Shown here: positions 34,110-42,930 of the stretch, piece by piece | Layout of the letters: each line of letters opens with the position of its first letter | Numbering within the stretch: position 1 is the first letter of the stretch | From: Bosea vaviloviae | Lineage (GTDB): Bacteria > Pseudomonadota > Alphaproteobacteria > Rhizobiales > Beijerinckiaceae | Direction of reading: 5' to 3' | NCBI RefSeq assembly: GCF_001741865.1 | Contig: NZ_CP017147.1 | Span: forward strand, 744,001 to 808,000 | DNA length: 64,000 nucleotides | The notes under the pieces: model-generated | Databases searched by the model: none | Told to the model about the DNA's origin: nothing | The model's input: the letters and a program-made list of their open reading frames with translations, nothing else | Translations under genes and position numbers: made by a program

Positions 34110-36978
34110 CGGGCAAGCGCCCCGCGATCTGGCGCAGCGAGATGTCTTCCTCGCGGTTGCGCTCCTGCCATTGCGAATAATAATTCGTCCGCCTGACCTC
34201 GACCGCCGTGACCTTGTATTCCGGGCAATTGGTCGCCCAATCCGAGAAATCCGTGGTGATCACATTGGCGCCGGTCTCGGCATGGTGGAAGGTCGTGTAG
34301 ACCACGCCGGGCTGCATCCGCTCCGAGACCTCGGCGCGCAAGGAAATATCACCCGAGCGGCTGGCGAGTGCGACGAGATCGCCTGATTTGATGCCGCGAT
34401 TCTCCGCGTCGAAGGGGTGGATCTCCAGCACGTCCTCGTCATGCCAGGCGGAGTTGGCGGTGCGCCGCGTCTGCGCCCCGACATTATATTGCGAGAGGAT
34501 GCGCCCCGTCGTCAGGATCAGCGGGAAGCGCGCCCCGGTGCGCTCCTCGGTGGGCACGAATTCGGTGATCATGAACTTGCCCTTGCCGCGCACGAAGCGG
34601 TCGACATGCATCAGGGGCGTGCCGGTCGGGGCCTTCTCATTGCAGGGCCATTGCACCGAGCCGAGCTTGTCGAGCTTGTCATAGCTCACCCCGGCAAAGC
34701 TCGGCGTCAGCCGCGCGATCTCGTCCATGATCTCGCTGGGATGCGCATAGGCCATCTCGTAGCCAAGCGCCCGGGCGAAATCGATCGTGACCTGCCATTC
34801 GGCCTTGCCCGAGAGCGGCGCCATCACTTGCCGGACGCGGTTGATGCGGCGCTCTGCATTGGTGAAGGTGCCGTCCTTCTCCAGGAAGGAGGAGCCCGGC
34901 AGGAAGACATGGGCGTATTTCGCCGTCTCGTTCAGAAAGAGATCCTGCACCACGACACATTCCATCGCAGACAGGCCGGCGGTGACGTGCTGCGTATTGG
35001 GGTCGGACTGGGCGATGTCCTCGCCCTGGACATAGAGCGCCTTGAAGGTGCCGCCGACCGCCTCGTCCAGCATGTTGGGGATGCGCAGGCCCGGCTCCAC
35101 GTCGAGCGGCACGCCCCACATCATCTCGAAGATCTGGCGCGTCGCATCGTCGGAGACATGGCGGTAGCCGGTGAACTCATGGGGAAAGGAGCCCATGTCG
35201 CAGGCGCCCTGGACATTGTTCTGGCCGCGCAGCGGATTGATGCCGACGCCGTCGCGCCCGATATTGCCCGTCGCCATGGCGAGATTGGCCATGCCCATCA
35301 CCATGGTCGAGCCCTGGCTGTGCTCGGTGACGCCAAGCCCATAGAAGATCGCGCCATTGCCGGCGGTGGCGTAGAGCCGCGCCGCGGCGCGGACATCGGC
35401 CGCCGGCACGCCGGTGAACTCCTCGCTCGCCTCGGGCGAATTATGCGCCCGCGCGATGAAGCGGGCCCAGATCTCGAAATCGGCCAGGTCGCAGCGCTCG
35501 CGGACATAATCCTCGGCGACCAGCCCTTCGGTGACGACGACATGAGCGATCGCGTTGATCAGCGCGACATTGGTGCCGGGCAGGAGCTGGAGATGGTGTT
35601 CCGCCTTGATATGGGGCGACTTCACCATGTCGATCCGGCGCGGATCGGCGACGATCAGCTTGGCGCCCTGGCGCAGGCGCTTCTTCATCCGTGAGGCGAA
35701 GACGGGATGGCCGTCGGTCGGGTTGGCGCCGATCACCAGGATGACATCGGCCTTGGCGACCGATTTGAAATCCTGCGTGCCGGCCGAAGTGCCCAGCGTC
35801 GTCTTCAGGCCGTAGCCGGTCGGCGAATGGCAGACGCGGGCGCAGGTATCGACATTGTTGTTGCGGAAGCCGGCGCGCACCAGCTTCTGGACGAGGAAGA
35901 CCTCCTCATTGGTGCAGCGCGACGAGGTGATGGCGCCGAGCGATTCCCGGCCATAGCGCGACTGGATGCGCTTGAACTCGGAGGCCGCATGATTGATCGC
36001 CTCCTGCCACGACACCTCGCGCCAGGGGTCGGTGATCTTCTCCCGGATCATCGGCTTGGTGATGCGGTCCTTATGGGTCGCATAGCCCCAGGCGAAGCGG
36101 CCCTTGACGCAGGAATGGCCCTCATTGGCCTTGCCGTCCTTGTAGGGCACCATGCGGGCGACCTTGTCGCCCTGCATCTCGGCCTTGAACGAGCAGCCGA
36201 CGCCGCAATAGGCGCAGGTCGTGACCTTGGAATGCTCGGGCTGGCCCATCTGGATGACGCTGTTCTCCATCAGCGTCGCCGTCGGGCAAGCTTGCACGCA
36301 GGCGCCGCAGGAGACGCATTCGGAACCCAGGAAATCGGTCGGACCCGGAGCGACGCGCGAATCGAAGCCGCGGCCCGTGATCGTCAATGCGAAGGTGCCT
36401 TGCACCTCCTCGCAGGCGCGCACGCAGCGATTGCAGACGATGCATTTCGTCGGATCATAGGTGAAATAGGGGTTGGAGGTGTCCTTGGCCAACCAGTTCT
36501 CATTGGCGAGGCCATCCGCCGTCCTGGCGAAGACATGGTTCTCGCCCTCATAGCCATAGCGCACCTCGCGCAGGCCGACTGCGCCCGCCATGTCCTGCAA
36601 TTCGCAATCGCCATTGGCCGAGCAGGTCAGGCAGTCGAGCGGGTGGTCGGAGATGTAGAGCTCCATCACGCCCTTGCGCAGCGTCGAAAGCTGTTCGGTC
36701 TGCGTGCGAACGACCATGCCCTCCTCCGCCGGCGTGGTGCAGGAGGACGGCGTGCCGCGCCGGCCCTCGATCTCGACGAGGCAGAGCCGGCACGAGCCGA
36801 AGGGCTCGAGCATGTCGGTGGCACAGAGCTTCGGAATCTTGGTTCCCGCGCTCATCGCAGCCGCCATCACCGAGGTGCCGGCCGGGACCGTGACGCTCTG
36901 CCCGTCGATCGTCAGCGTGACCTGCTTTTCGGAAACGCGGATCGGCGTGCCGAAATCGATCTCCTTGATCAGGCTCAT
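34096..36978 (-). CDS. fdsA: NAD-dependent formate dehydrogenase alpha subunit (molybdopterin)
   Basis: A 960-residue catalytic subunit that oxidises formate to CO2. The N-terminal part is NuoG-like: [2Fe-2S] ligands C52, C63, C66, C80; a His-Cys3 cluster H112/C116/C119/C125; two ferredoxin-type [4Fe-4S] sets (CIVCNRCVRAC at 179-189, CVSCGACVQAC at 221-231). The Mo domain has its own [4Fe-4S] cluster (C255, C258, C262, C290) and the Mo-ligand pair C383-H384 in TCARVCHSPT. The C-terminal molydop-binding domain carries GRILSQYNVGAQTRR. Length and motifs match soluble FdsABG enzymes. It starts 11 bp after fdsB. Confidence 0.96.
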   Translation of the reverse strand: MSLIKEIDFGTPIRVSEKQVTLTIDGQSVTVPAGTSVMAAAMSAGTKIPKLCATDMLEPFGSCRLCLVEIEGRRGTPSSCTTPAEEGMVVRTQTEQLSTLRKGVMELYISDHPLDCLTCSANGDCELQDMAGAVGLREVRYGYEGENHVFARTADGLANENWLAKDTSNPYFTYDPTKCIVCNRCVRACEEVQGTFALTITGRGFDSRVAPGPTDFLGSECVSCGACVQACPTATLMENSVIQMGQPEHSKVTTCAYCGVGCSFKAEMQGDKVARMVPYKDGKANEGHSCVKGRFAWGYATHKDRITKPMIREKITDPWREVSWQEAINHAASEFKRIQSRYGRESLGAITSSRCTNEEVFLVQKLVRAGFRNNNVDTCARVCHSPTGYGLKTTLGTSAGTQDFKSVAKADVILVIGANPTDGHPVFASRMKKRLRQGAKLIVADPRRIDMVKSPHIKAEHHLQLLPGTNVALINAIAHVVVTEGLVAEDYVRERCDLADFEIWARFIARAHNSPEASEEFTGVPAADVRAAARLYATAGNGAIFYGLGVTEHSQGSTMVMGMANLAMATGNIGRDGVGINPLRGQNNVQGACDMGSFPHEFTGYRHVSDDATRQIFEMMWGVPLDVEPGLRIPNMLDEAVGGTFKALYVQGEDIAQSDPNTQHVTAGLSAMECVVVQDLFLNETAKYAHVFLPGSSFLEKDGTFTNAERRINRVRQVMAPLSGKAEWQVTIDFARALGYEMAYAHPSEIMDEIARLTPSFAGVSYDKLDKLGSVQWPCNEKAPTGTPLMHVDRFVRGKGKFMITEFVPTEERTGARFPLILTTGRILSQYNVGAQTRRTANSAWHDEDVLEIHPFDAENRGIKSGDLVALASRSGDISLRAEVSERMQPGVVYTTFHHAETGANVITTDFSDWATNCPEYKVTAVEVRRTNYYSQWQERNREEDISLRQIAGRLPDAAE

Positions 36979-36988
36979 GACAGGCTCC

Positions 36989-38572
36989 TCATTCGGCGGC
37001 CAAAGCAGGGAGCGGCCGGTCGAAATCCTCGGAAAAATGGTTCAGCGCGCTCATCACCGGCATCGGGGTCAAGCCGCCCATGGCGCAGAGCGAAGCGTCG
37101 GTCATCAAGCGGTTGAGATCGCGCAGGACCGCCATGTTCTTCGGGCGCTCGGTGCCGGCGATGATGCGGTCCATCACCTCGACGCCGCGCACCGCGCCGA
37201 TGCGGCAGGGCGTGCATTTGCCGCAGGATTCCTTGGCGCAGAATGCGAAGGCGAAGCGGGCTTGCCTGGCCATGTCGACCGTATCGTCGAAAACGACGAT
37301 GCCGCCATGGCCGAGCATGGCTTTCATGCTCGCCAGCGCCTCGTAATCCATGGCGACGTCGAGCTGACCCGCCGTGAGGTAAGCGCCCAGCGGCCCGCCG
37401 ACCTGCACGGCGCGGATCGGCCGGCCCGACAGCGTGCCGCCGCCCATATCCTCGATGATCTCGCGCAGCGAGATACCGAAGGCGAGTTCGATCAAACCGC
37501 CGCGTCTGACATTGCCGCCGAGCTGTACCGGCAAGGTACCGCGCGAGCGGCCCATGCCGTAATCGGCATAAGCCTTTGCGCCATGCTGGAGAATCCAGGG
37601 CACGGCCGCGAAGGAGAGCACATTATTGACGACCGTCGGCTTGCCGAAGAGCCCTTGCAGGGCCGGCAGCGGCGGCTTGGCCCGCACCAGCGCGCGCTTG
37701 CCCTCCAGGCTTTCGAGCAGCGAGGTCTCCTCGCCGCAGATATAGGCGCCGGCTCCCAATCGCACTTCCAGATGGAAGGCATGGCCCGAGCCCAGCACGC
37801 TATCGCCCAGGATGCCGCCATTCTCCGCCTTCAGGATGGCGCGCTGCAGGGTGCGATGCGCATGCGGATATTCCGAGCGCAGATAGATGAAGCCCTTGGT
37901 CGCGCCGACAGCGACGGCAGCGATCGCCATGCCCTCGATCAGCAGGAAGGGGTCGCCCTCCATCAGCATCCGGTCGGCGAAGGTGCCGCTGTCGCCCTCA
38001 TCGGCATTGCAGACGATGTATTTCTGCTCCGCTTGCGCGTCGTGCACCGTCTTCCACTTGATGCCGGTCGGGAAGCCCGCGCCGCCGCGCCCGCGCAAAC
38101 CGGAGGCCTTCACCGTCTCGACGATCTCGCTCGACGCCAGCGTCAGCGCCGTCTCCAGCCCGGCAAGGCCGCCATGGGCGCGATAATCCGCAAGCGAGAG
38201 CGGGTCGGTGACGCCGATGCGCGCAAAAGTCAGGCGCTGCTGGCGCTTCGTCCAGTCGAGCTCTTCGGTGACGCCCAATCGCAGCGCATGGGCGCCGCCG
38301 GACTGGAACCCCGCCTCGAACAGAGCAGCGACATCCCTCGCCGCCACCGGGCCGTAGGCGATACGCCCCTCCGCGGTCTCGACCTCGACCAAAGGTTCCA
38401 GCCAGAGCATGCCGCGCGAGCCGTTGCGGACGAGCTCGATCGCGACGCCACGCGCCTGCGCCTCGCGAAGGATTGCCTGCGCGACGCCCTCGGCCCCGAC
38501 CGACAGCGCAGCGGCATCGATCGGCACGAAGATCTTGATGGGAGCGAAGATTTTGACAGGAGACTGGTTCAT
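36989..38572 (-). CDS. fdsB: Formate dehydrogenase beta subunit (NuoF-like, FMN/NAD)
   Basis: A 527-residue diaphorase subunit. An N-terminal thioredoxin-like region (~1-120) precedes the NuoF core with RGRGGAGFPTGIKW, the FMN/NAD site, and YICGEETSLLESLEGKR. A [4Fe-4S] site ESCGKCTPCRIG lies near the C-terminus. It passes electrons from FdsA to NAD+. The start at 38572 overlaps the fdsG stop in ATGA; the frame is open further upstream only as a shadow. The NQSPVKIFAPIKIFVPI start contains a short internal repeat. Confidence 0.94.
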   Translation of the reverse strand: MNQSPVKIFAPIKIFVPIDAAALSVGAEGVAQAILREAQARGVAIELVRNGSRGMLWLEPLVEVETAEGRIAYGPVAARDVAALFEAGFQSGGAHALRLGVTEELDWTKRQQRLTFARIGVTDPLSLADYRAHGGLAGLETALTLASSEIVETVKASGLRGRGGAGFPTGIKWKTVHDAQAEQKYIVCNADEGDSGTFADRMLMEGDPFLLIEGMAIAAVAVGATKGFIYLRSEYPHAHRTLQRAILKAENGGILGDSVLGSGHAFHLEVRLGAGAYICGEETSLLESLEGKRALVRAKPPLPALQGLFGKPTVVNNVLSFAAVPWILQHGAKAYADYGMGRSRGTLPVQLGGNVRRGGLIELAFGISLREIIEDMGGGTLSGRPIRAVQVGGPLGAYLTAGQLDVAMDYEALASMKAMLGHGGIVVFDDTVDMARQARFAFAFCAKESCGKCTPCRIGAVRGVEVMDRIIAGTERPKNMAVLRDLNRLMTDASLCAMGGLTPMPVMSALNHFSEDFDRPLPALAAE

Positions 38573-39069
38573 GCGCGGGCTCCGGCGTGAGAACCGCCCG
38601 CCAAGGAGCCGCAGAGCTCGGCGAGCCGGCCGGCATCGACGCGCCCGATCAATTCGCCATCGACCAGCGCGGCGGGTCCCAGCGCGCAATTGCCGAGGCA
38701 ATAGACCGTCTCGACCGCGACATCCGCTCCAGTCTCACGATCATCGACCGCGATGCCGTGATCATGCGCCAGATGCGCGACCAGTGCCTCGCAGCCCAGC
38801 GCCTGGCAGGCCTCGGCGCGGCAGAGCTTGATCACGCGCCGCGGCGGCGGGGCGGTCCGGAAATCGTGATAGAATGAGATCGCGCCATGGATTTCGGCCC
38901 GCGACAGGTTCAGAGCCTCGGCGATCAAGGGCACCGCCTGCGGATCGACATGGCCGAACTCGTCCTGCAGCGCATGCAGGATCGGCAGCGTCGCGCCTTC
39001 GAGATGCGCGAGGCCCGCAATGATCGAGCGCGCGCTATCCTGGTCCCAGGCGGAGTATCCGGCCATCAT
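38569..39069 (-). CDS. fdsG: Formate dehydrogenase gamma subunit (NuoE-like)
   Basis: A 166-residue [2Fe-2S] thioredoxin-fold subunit. The N-terminal helical part LPILHALQDEFGHVDPQAVPLIAEALNLSRAEIHGAISFYHDF is followed by ligands in CRAEACQALGC and VYCLGNCALGPAALVDG. First gene of the operon fdsGBA-fdhD-fdsD. Two adjacent ATGs are possible starts (39069 or 39066), with GGAGG just before. Confidence 0.94.
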   Translation of the reverse strand: MMAGYSAWDQDSARSIIAGLAHLEGATLPILHALQDEFGHVDPQAVPLIAEALNLSRAEIHGAISFYHDFRTAPPPRRVIKLCRAEACQALGCEALVAHLAHDHGIAVDDRETGADVAVETVYCLGNCALGPAALVDGELIGRVDAGRLAELCGSLAGGSHAGARA

Positions 39070-39157
39070 TCCTCCATCCGACGCGGTTCACCCGACGATC
39101 GCTTTTGATGAATGGTGGTCCATACTGGAATGATTTCAAATCGTTTGTTCCAACTGA

Positions 39158-39178
39158 ATGATAGTCTGTGGCTATCAT
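39158..39178. promoter_or_regulatory. Candidate LysR-type operator of the formate dehydrogenase operon
   Basis: Perfect inverted repeat ATGATAG-N7-CTATCAT about 90-110 bp before fdsG, containing the T-N11-A core expected for LysR-family activators. It lies between the LysR gene and fdsG in AT-rich DNA. The rest of this 228-bp interval is not coding. Confidence 0.65.
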
Positions 39179-39297
39179 AAATCGTCGGTCAGCGCTTTGA
39201 GACGGGCGTAATTTTCAATCGGCTTGCGATAATCTTGGCTTATCACCTCATTCTGCGGCGCAGCATCGTTTCGCCGGCGGAGGACGATAGGCCTCGA

Positions 39298-40212
39298 CTA
39301 TCGCACAATCGGTCGCCGCGGCAGCGCCGCTTCGGGCACCGGCCGCGACATCATCAAGAGGTTCCGGGCCAGCGGCGCGAAGGGCTGGCGATCGGCGACG
39401 ATCAGGCCGATCGTGCGCTGCGCCTCAGGCTCGACCAGCGGCAAGGCCTTGGTGCCCAAGGGCACGCCGAAGAACTCCAGCAACTGCAGCGAAACGATGC
39501 TGGAGACACCCTGGATGCCGGCATGCGAGCACAGATTGAAGATCGAATTGGTCTCGATCGCCGCCCTCGGAGCAAGCCCGACCGAGCGGAAGATGCCGTC
39601 GATGATGCGCCGATTCTGCATGTCGGAGGTCAGCAGGCAGAGTTTGAGCTCGCCCGCTTCCGCCCAGGAGATGGTCTCATAGCCGCCGAGCGGGCCGTCC
39701 TCGCGCGTCAGCAGCACATAGGATTCCTGGTAGATCGGCTTCGAGATCACCCGGTCGAGCGGCTCATTGTCGAGATAGGTCAGGCCGACATCGAGCTCGA
39801 AATTGTCGATACGATCCTGGATCTCGTTCGAGGTCAGCGACAGCACGGTCAGGGAGACCGCCGGATAGCGCGAGGAGAACGGCGCGGTGATATGGGCGAT
39901 CATCGGCAGGGCGGTCGGAATCGCGCCCAATCTGATGCGGCCGCTGACACCCTCCTTCAATTCCGCGATCGATTCCTTCATCAGGTCGGCTTCGGCGAGG
40001 ATGCGCCTTGCATGGGCGAGCACGACCTCGCCCTCCTTGGTCAGCCCCTGGAAGCGCCGCCCGCGCTCGACGATCAGCACGCCGAGCTCCTCCTCGAGCT
40101 GGACGATGGCTGCCGACAAGGTCGGCTGCGAGACATGGCATGCCTCGGCCGCCCGGCGGAAATGCTTCTCGCGGGCCAGCGCATCGAGATAGATCAACTG
40201 ACGGATGATCAT
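39298..40212 (-). CDS. LysR-family regulator, probable activator of formate dehydrogenase
   Basis: A 304-residue regulator. The winged HTH at ~4-62 reads IYLDALAREKHFRRAAEACHVSQPTLSAAIVQLEEELGVLIVERG. A substrate-binding-like effector domain follows (~90-295: GRIRLGAIPTALPMIAHI, VGLTYLDNEPLD). The start ATG at 40212 gives the normal family length; a longer frame would add 37 residues that include a tandem repeat. It lies upstream of fdsG on the same strand and probably senses formate or oxalate (inference from position). Confidence 0.88.
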   Translation of the reverse strand: MIIRQLIYLDALAREKHFRRAAEACHVSQPTLSAAIVQLEEELGVLIVERGRRFQGLTKEGEVVLAHARRILAEADLMKESIAELKEGVSGRIRLGAIPTALPMIAHITAPFSSRYPAVSLTVLSLTSNEIQDRIDNFELDVGLTYLDNEPLDRVISKPIYQESYVLLTREDGPLGGYETISWAEAGELKLCLLTSDMQNRRIIDGIFRSVGLAPRAAIETNSIFNLCSHAGIQGVSSIVSLQLLEFFGVPLGTKALPLVEPEAQRTIGLIVADRQPFAPLARNLLMMSRPVPEAALPRRPIVR

Positions 40213-40280
40213 GGCGGCGGAAGAGCCCGAATGGGTTGGCGGCACGGCGAGCGGAAACAGGCGCACGCCCAAGATCTGAT

Positions 40281-40334
40281 GTACCAAGAGCTTCTGACGT
40301 ACCAAGAGCTTCTGACGCATCAAGAGCTACTGTG
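40281..40334. repeat. Three 18-bp tandem repeats upstream of the LysR gene
   Basis: GTACCAAGAGCTTCTGAC occurs twice exactly, then a third time with five or so changes. On the minus strand, in the frame of the LysR gene, it would encode (R/H)QKLLV repeats. It lies 70-120 bp before the chosen LysR start. Confidence 0.85.
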
Positions 40335-40456
40335 CCCGCACGCTGGCGTGCAAGCTCGCCCTCCCGAAACGCACAGACAGCGATTGGACGGCAGCCCGAT
40401 CCTATCGCGGTTTTCGGTATAGGCTGACGGGACGGCAATCCAGTGGAGACCCACCG

Positions 40457-41053
40457 ATGAAGCGATTGATCCTTCTCGTCCTGCTGACGCTCGGCTGCAC
40501 CAGCGCGCATGCCCAGACGCCCGCCCCCACAATCAAGCGAGACCTGGCAACCGAGAGCTGGAACGACAATCTTCCCGCGCCGGACGACCGCTACACGAAC
40601 CCCAAGAGCAAGCTTTACAGCGGCCCAAATGGTTGGTTCGGCACGGGCCGGGTGGTGGCCGAGATCGCCAATCCATCCAGGACCCGCTACGACTACAAGG
40701 CGAGTTTCGTCTCGACCAGCCAGACATTCGTCGGCGTCGAGGCCGGCAAGCTCACGATCATGACCATGGATTTTGGCATCGAACGCCCGGCTGTGGGCGA
40801 CTACAAGGCCGGGAGCAAGGTCGCCTCGTCCGCGAAGGCGGTCAAAGTGACCTTCGACGACCTGACGGACAAGAAGATCAGAGGCTGGGCCAGCGCGGAC
40901 AATGCCGGCATCGTCACCGTGTCAGAGATCAACGGGTTTCTGTACTTCAAGCTCCGCGACCTCAGGCTCCAGCCTGTCGGGCCGCACAACACCGGCGAGA
41001 TGAAGGCCGTGATGACGATCGGCTTCGAGGGTGCCATTCCACCTGACCGGTGA
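40457..41053 (+). CDS. Secreted protein of unknown function
   Basis: A 198-residue protein with a clear signal peptide (MKRLILLVLLTLGCTSAHA-QT; the Cys is followed by Thr, so a lipobox is unlikely). The mature part is polar with no membrane helix. It contains ESWNDNLPAPDDRYTNPKSKLYSGPNGWFGTGR and a predicted beta-rich region (VTFDDLTDKKIRGWASADNAGIVTVSEI). I recognise no family. A GGAGAC site lies before the ATG. It is divergent from the LysR gene. Confidence 0.75.
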   Translation: MKRLILLVLLTLGCTSAHAQTPAPTIKRDLATESWNDNLPAPDDRYTNPKSKLYSGPNGWFGTGRVVAEIANPSRTRYDYKASFVSTSQTFVGVEAGKLTIMTMDFGIERPAVGDYKAGSKVASSAKAVKVTFDDLTDKKIRGWASADNAGIVTVSEINGFLYFKLRDLRLQPVGPHNTGEMKAVMTIGFEGAIPPDR

Positions 41054-41184
41054 CGCGTATCAGCAGAGCCGCCAAATCAGCAGAGTCGCCGAGCACGTCC
41101 GCCCATCAAAACGAAACGCCGCGCGAAGAGCGCGGCGTCCATATGCGACAACAGGCTTTCGCGGGTTCCCGCGAAAGCAACCGA

Positions 41185-41634
41185 TCAGGCTGGGACCTTC
41201 TTGCTGCGACGGGCCGGCTGGGTGGAACGCGCGGCGGCGGCCTTGCGGCCGAGGCCCATCGTCTTGGCCAGAGCGGAGCGCGCCTCGGCATAGTTCGGCG
41301 CGACCATCGGATAATCCGCCGGCAGGCCCCATTTCGTGCGGTACTCAGCCGGCGTCATGCCGTAGGAGACGCCGAGATGCCGCTTCATCGACTTGAACGC
41401 CTTGCCATCCTCCAGGCAGATGATGGCATCGGGCGTCACGGACTTCTTGATCGGCACGGCCGGCACGAGCGGCCCTGCGGGAGCGGCAGCCGGCTCCTCG
41501 CCGAGACCGGCCAGGGCGGCATGAGTGCTGGCGATCAAGCCGGGCAGATCGGCGCGCGGAACATTGTTATGCGCGACATAGGCCGCGACAACCATCGCTG
41601 AGAGGCCAATAAGCGCTTCGCTATCGTCGGACAT
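41185..41634 (-). CDS. Ros/MucR-family transcriptional regulator with incomplete zinc site
   Basis: A 149-residue nucleoid-type regulator. The C-terminal Ros/MucR domain (~65-132) includes CLEDGKAFKSMKRHLGVSYGMTPAEYRTKWGLPADYPMVAPNYAEARSALAKTMGLG. Zinc ligands would be C73, D76 and H86, but the second histidine, usually four or five residues later, is replaced by Ser-Tyr. The hydrophobic N-terminal part (~5-45) is the oligomerisation region of the family. It ends in a basic tail. It may bind DNA without zinc, as some Ml homologues do. Confidence 0.9.
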   Translation of the reverse strand: MSDDSEALIGLSAMVVAAYVAHNNVPRADLPGLIASTHAALAGLGEEPAAAPAGPLVPAVPIKKSVTPDAIICLEDGKAFKSMKRHLGVSYGMTPAEYRTKWGLPADYPMVAPNYAEARSALAKTMGLGRKAAAARSTQPARRSKKVPA

Positions 41635-42033
41635 TCTTCGACCCTAGACTTGAGACAATAAGTGACAATATTGCTCTACATCAAGGCAGAAGCAAGGCCT
41701 TATAGAGAAGTCGGCATCTTTAGCTGTCCGAAAACTCTAGCCGCAAATGCAGATCGCCCAGTGCGGGAGCAACCTGCCAGCACAGAACGCCGTTACCCGC
41801 CGCGGCGCCATCAACGATCAGGAAATACAGCGCCACTCGCGCGCGCCGACAATGAAACGGGGCTGAGCCAAAGCATTGGGCGAGGGGCTTGCCCAAGAGG
41901 TGGCCTACCCAAAGAGGCGGCCTACCCAAAGAGGCGGCCTACCCAAAGAGGCGGCCTGCCCCAAGCAGCAGCCTACCGCCTGCCCCGCAGCCTGGACATC
42001 CACCAGGCCTTTCAACGATCTACGAGAAAAGCC
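41635..42033. other. Gene-free interval between MucR-type gene and tRNA
   Basis: About 400 bp with no supported gene. The segment 41640-41720 is AT-rich and probably holds the promoter of the MucR-type gene. A 17-bp tandem repeat occupies 41897-41977. Confidence 0.5.
41897..41977. repeat. 17-bp tandem repeat, about 4.5 copies
   Basis: Unit GAGGCGGCCTACCCAAA at 41897, 41914, 41931 and 41948, plus a degenerate fifth. Copies 2 and 3 are identical. It is non-coding and a candidate variable-number locus. Confidence 0.88.
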
Positions 42034-42109
42034 TGGTGGAGCTGAGGGGAATCGAACCCCTGACCTCTGCAGTGCGATTGCAGCGCTCTCCCATCTGAGC
42101 TACAGCCCC
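42034..42109 (-). tRNA. tRNA-Ala (anticodon CGC)
   Basis: On the minus strand the cloverleaf is complete. The acceptor stem is GGGGCTG/CAGCTCC with one G-U pair, followed by discriminator A and an encoded CCA. The D arm is TAGCTCAGATGGGAGAGC. The anticodon arm is CTGCA-ATCGCAC-TGCAG, giving anticodon CGC, which reads GCG. The T arm is AGGGGTTCGATTCCCCT. Downstream the sequence forms CACCAGGC/GCCTGGTG with bases 42001-42008. Confidence 0.96.
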
Positions 42110-42242
42110 AAGGCGCTGGCCTTCTAGGCCGTGCGTCGCGTGGATGTCAATCACCCGCACCACGACTTCGCGCATGACGTCGTCGCGGAGTCGGCGGAAG
42201 CATCACGCTGCCGGTCAACACTGATTCTCAAGAGGAATGCCG

Positions 42243-42533
42243 ATGCGTGCCGTTCTCGATGTGGTGATGCTCGCCTTGAACATCTACACATGGCTCCTGA
42301 TCGCATCGGCCGTGCTGAGCTGGCTGATCGCCTTCAATGTCGTCAACACGCGCAACCAGTTCGTCGCGACGGTCTGGGATTCACTCTACAAGATCACCGA
42401 GCCGGCGCTGCGGCCGATCCGCGAACGCCTGCCCAATCTCGGCGGCATCGACATCTCGCCGATCATCCTCCTGCTGCTGATCTTCTTCATCCAGAGCATC
42501 ATTGTCCGCTACATCTACCCCGCCGTCTTCTAG
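42243..42533 (+). CDS. YggT-family membrane protein
   Basis: A 96-residue protein with two hydrophobic regions (~6-30 and ~70-92) flanking the conserved loop [41 protein letters not shown], here read as [30 protein letters not shown]. The start at 42243 is favoured over 42237 because AAGAGGA is then properly spaced. The family is often found next to DUF167 genes, as here. It is linked to ion homeostasis and cell division in other bacteria; the exact role is unknown. Confidence 0.88.
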   Translation: MRAVLDVVMLALNIYTWLLIASAVLSWLIAFNVVNTRNQFVATVWDSLYKITEPALRPIRERLPNLGGIDISPIILLLLIFFIQSIIVRYIYPAVF

Positions 42534-42545
42534 ACTGGGGACCGC

Positions 42546-42860
42546 GTGCCGGCCTGGCGCGAATCGCCGGACGGCCTCCTCCTCTCCGTCAGGCTGACGC
42601 CGCGTGGCGGGCGCGATGGGCTCGACGGCGTCGAAACCCTGGCCGATGGGCGCGAGGTCCTGAAGGTCAGGGTCCGCGCCTCGCCGAGCGATGGCGAGGC
42701 CAATGCGGCGCTGGTCGCGTTGCTGGCCAAGCTCCTGGGCCTGCCGCGCTCGCGGGTGACGCTGGTCGCTGGCGCCTCGGCCCGCTCGAAAACCGTGCTG
42801 CTGGAGGGCGATTCGGCGACGCTTCTGGCGCGGCTGGCGGCATTTCTCGCAGCCGGGTGA
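42546..42860 (+). CDS. DUF167 (YggU-type) protein
   Basis: A 104-residue protein starting with GTG, 12 bp after the YggT gene. Family motifs: LSVRLTPRGGRDGLDGV, LKVRVRASPSDGEANAALVALLAKLLGLPRSRVTLVAGASARSKTV. Biochemical role unknown. The YggT-YggU pairing supports the call and suggests co-transcription. Confidence 0.9.
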   Translation: MPAWRESPDGLLLSVRLTPRGGRDGLDGVETLADGREVLKVRVRASPSDGEANAALVALLAKLLGLPRSRVTLVAGASARSKTVLLEGDSATLLARLAAFLAAG

Positions 42861-42930
42861 CCGGTTTTCGCCCAACGCTGCGACGCAACATGCGCTTGAC
42901 GAAAGCCCTCGCATCCTGTTCGAGAAGGGC

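Noticed and set aside
40281..41977. CRISPR array
   Set aside because: The tandem units (18 and 17 bp) are contiguous with no spacers, and there are no cas genes.
42001..42109. Prophage or island attachment site at the tRNA-Ala 3' end
   Set aside because: The only repeat of the tRNA end is an inverted 8-bp copy 30 bp away, which makes a hairpin. There is no direct repeat, integrase or foreign gene block nearby.
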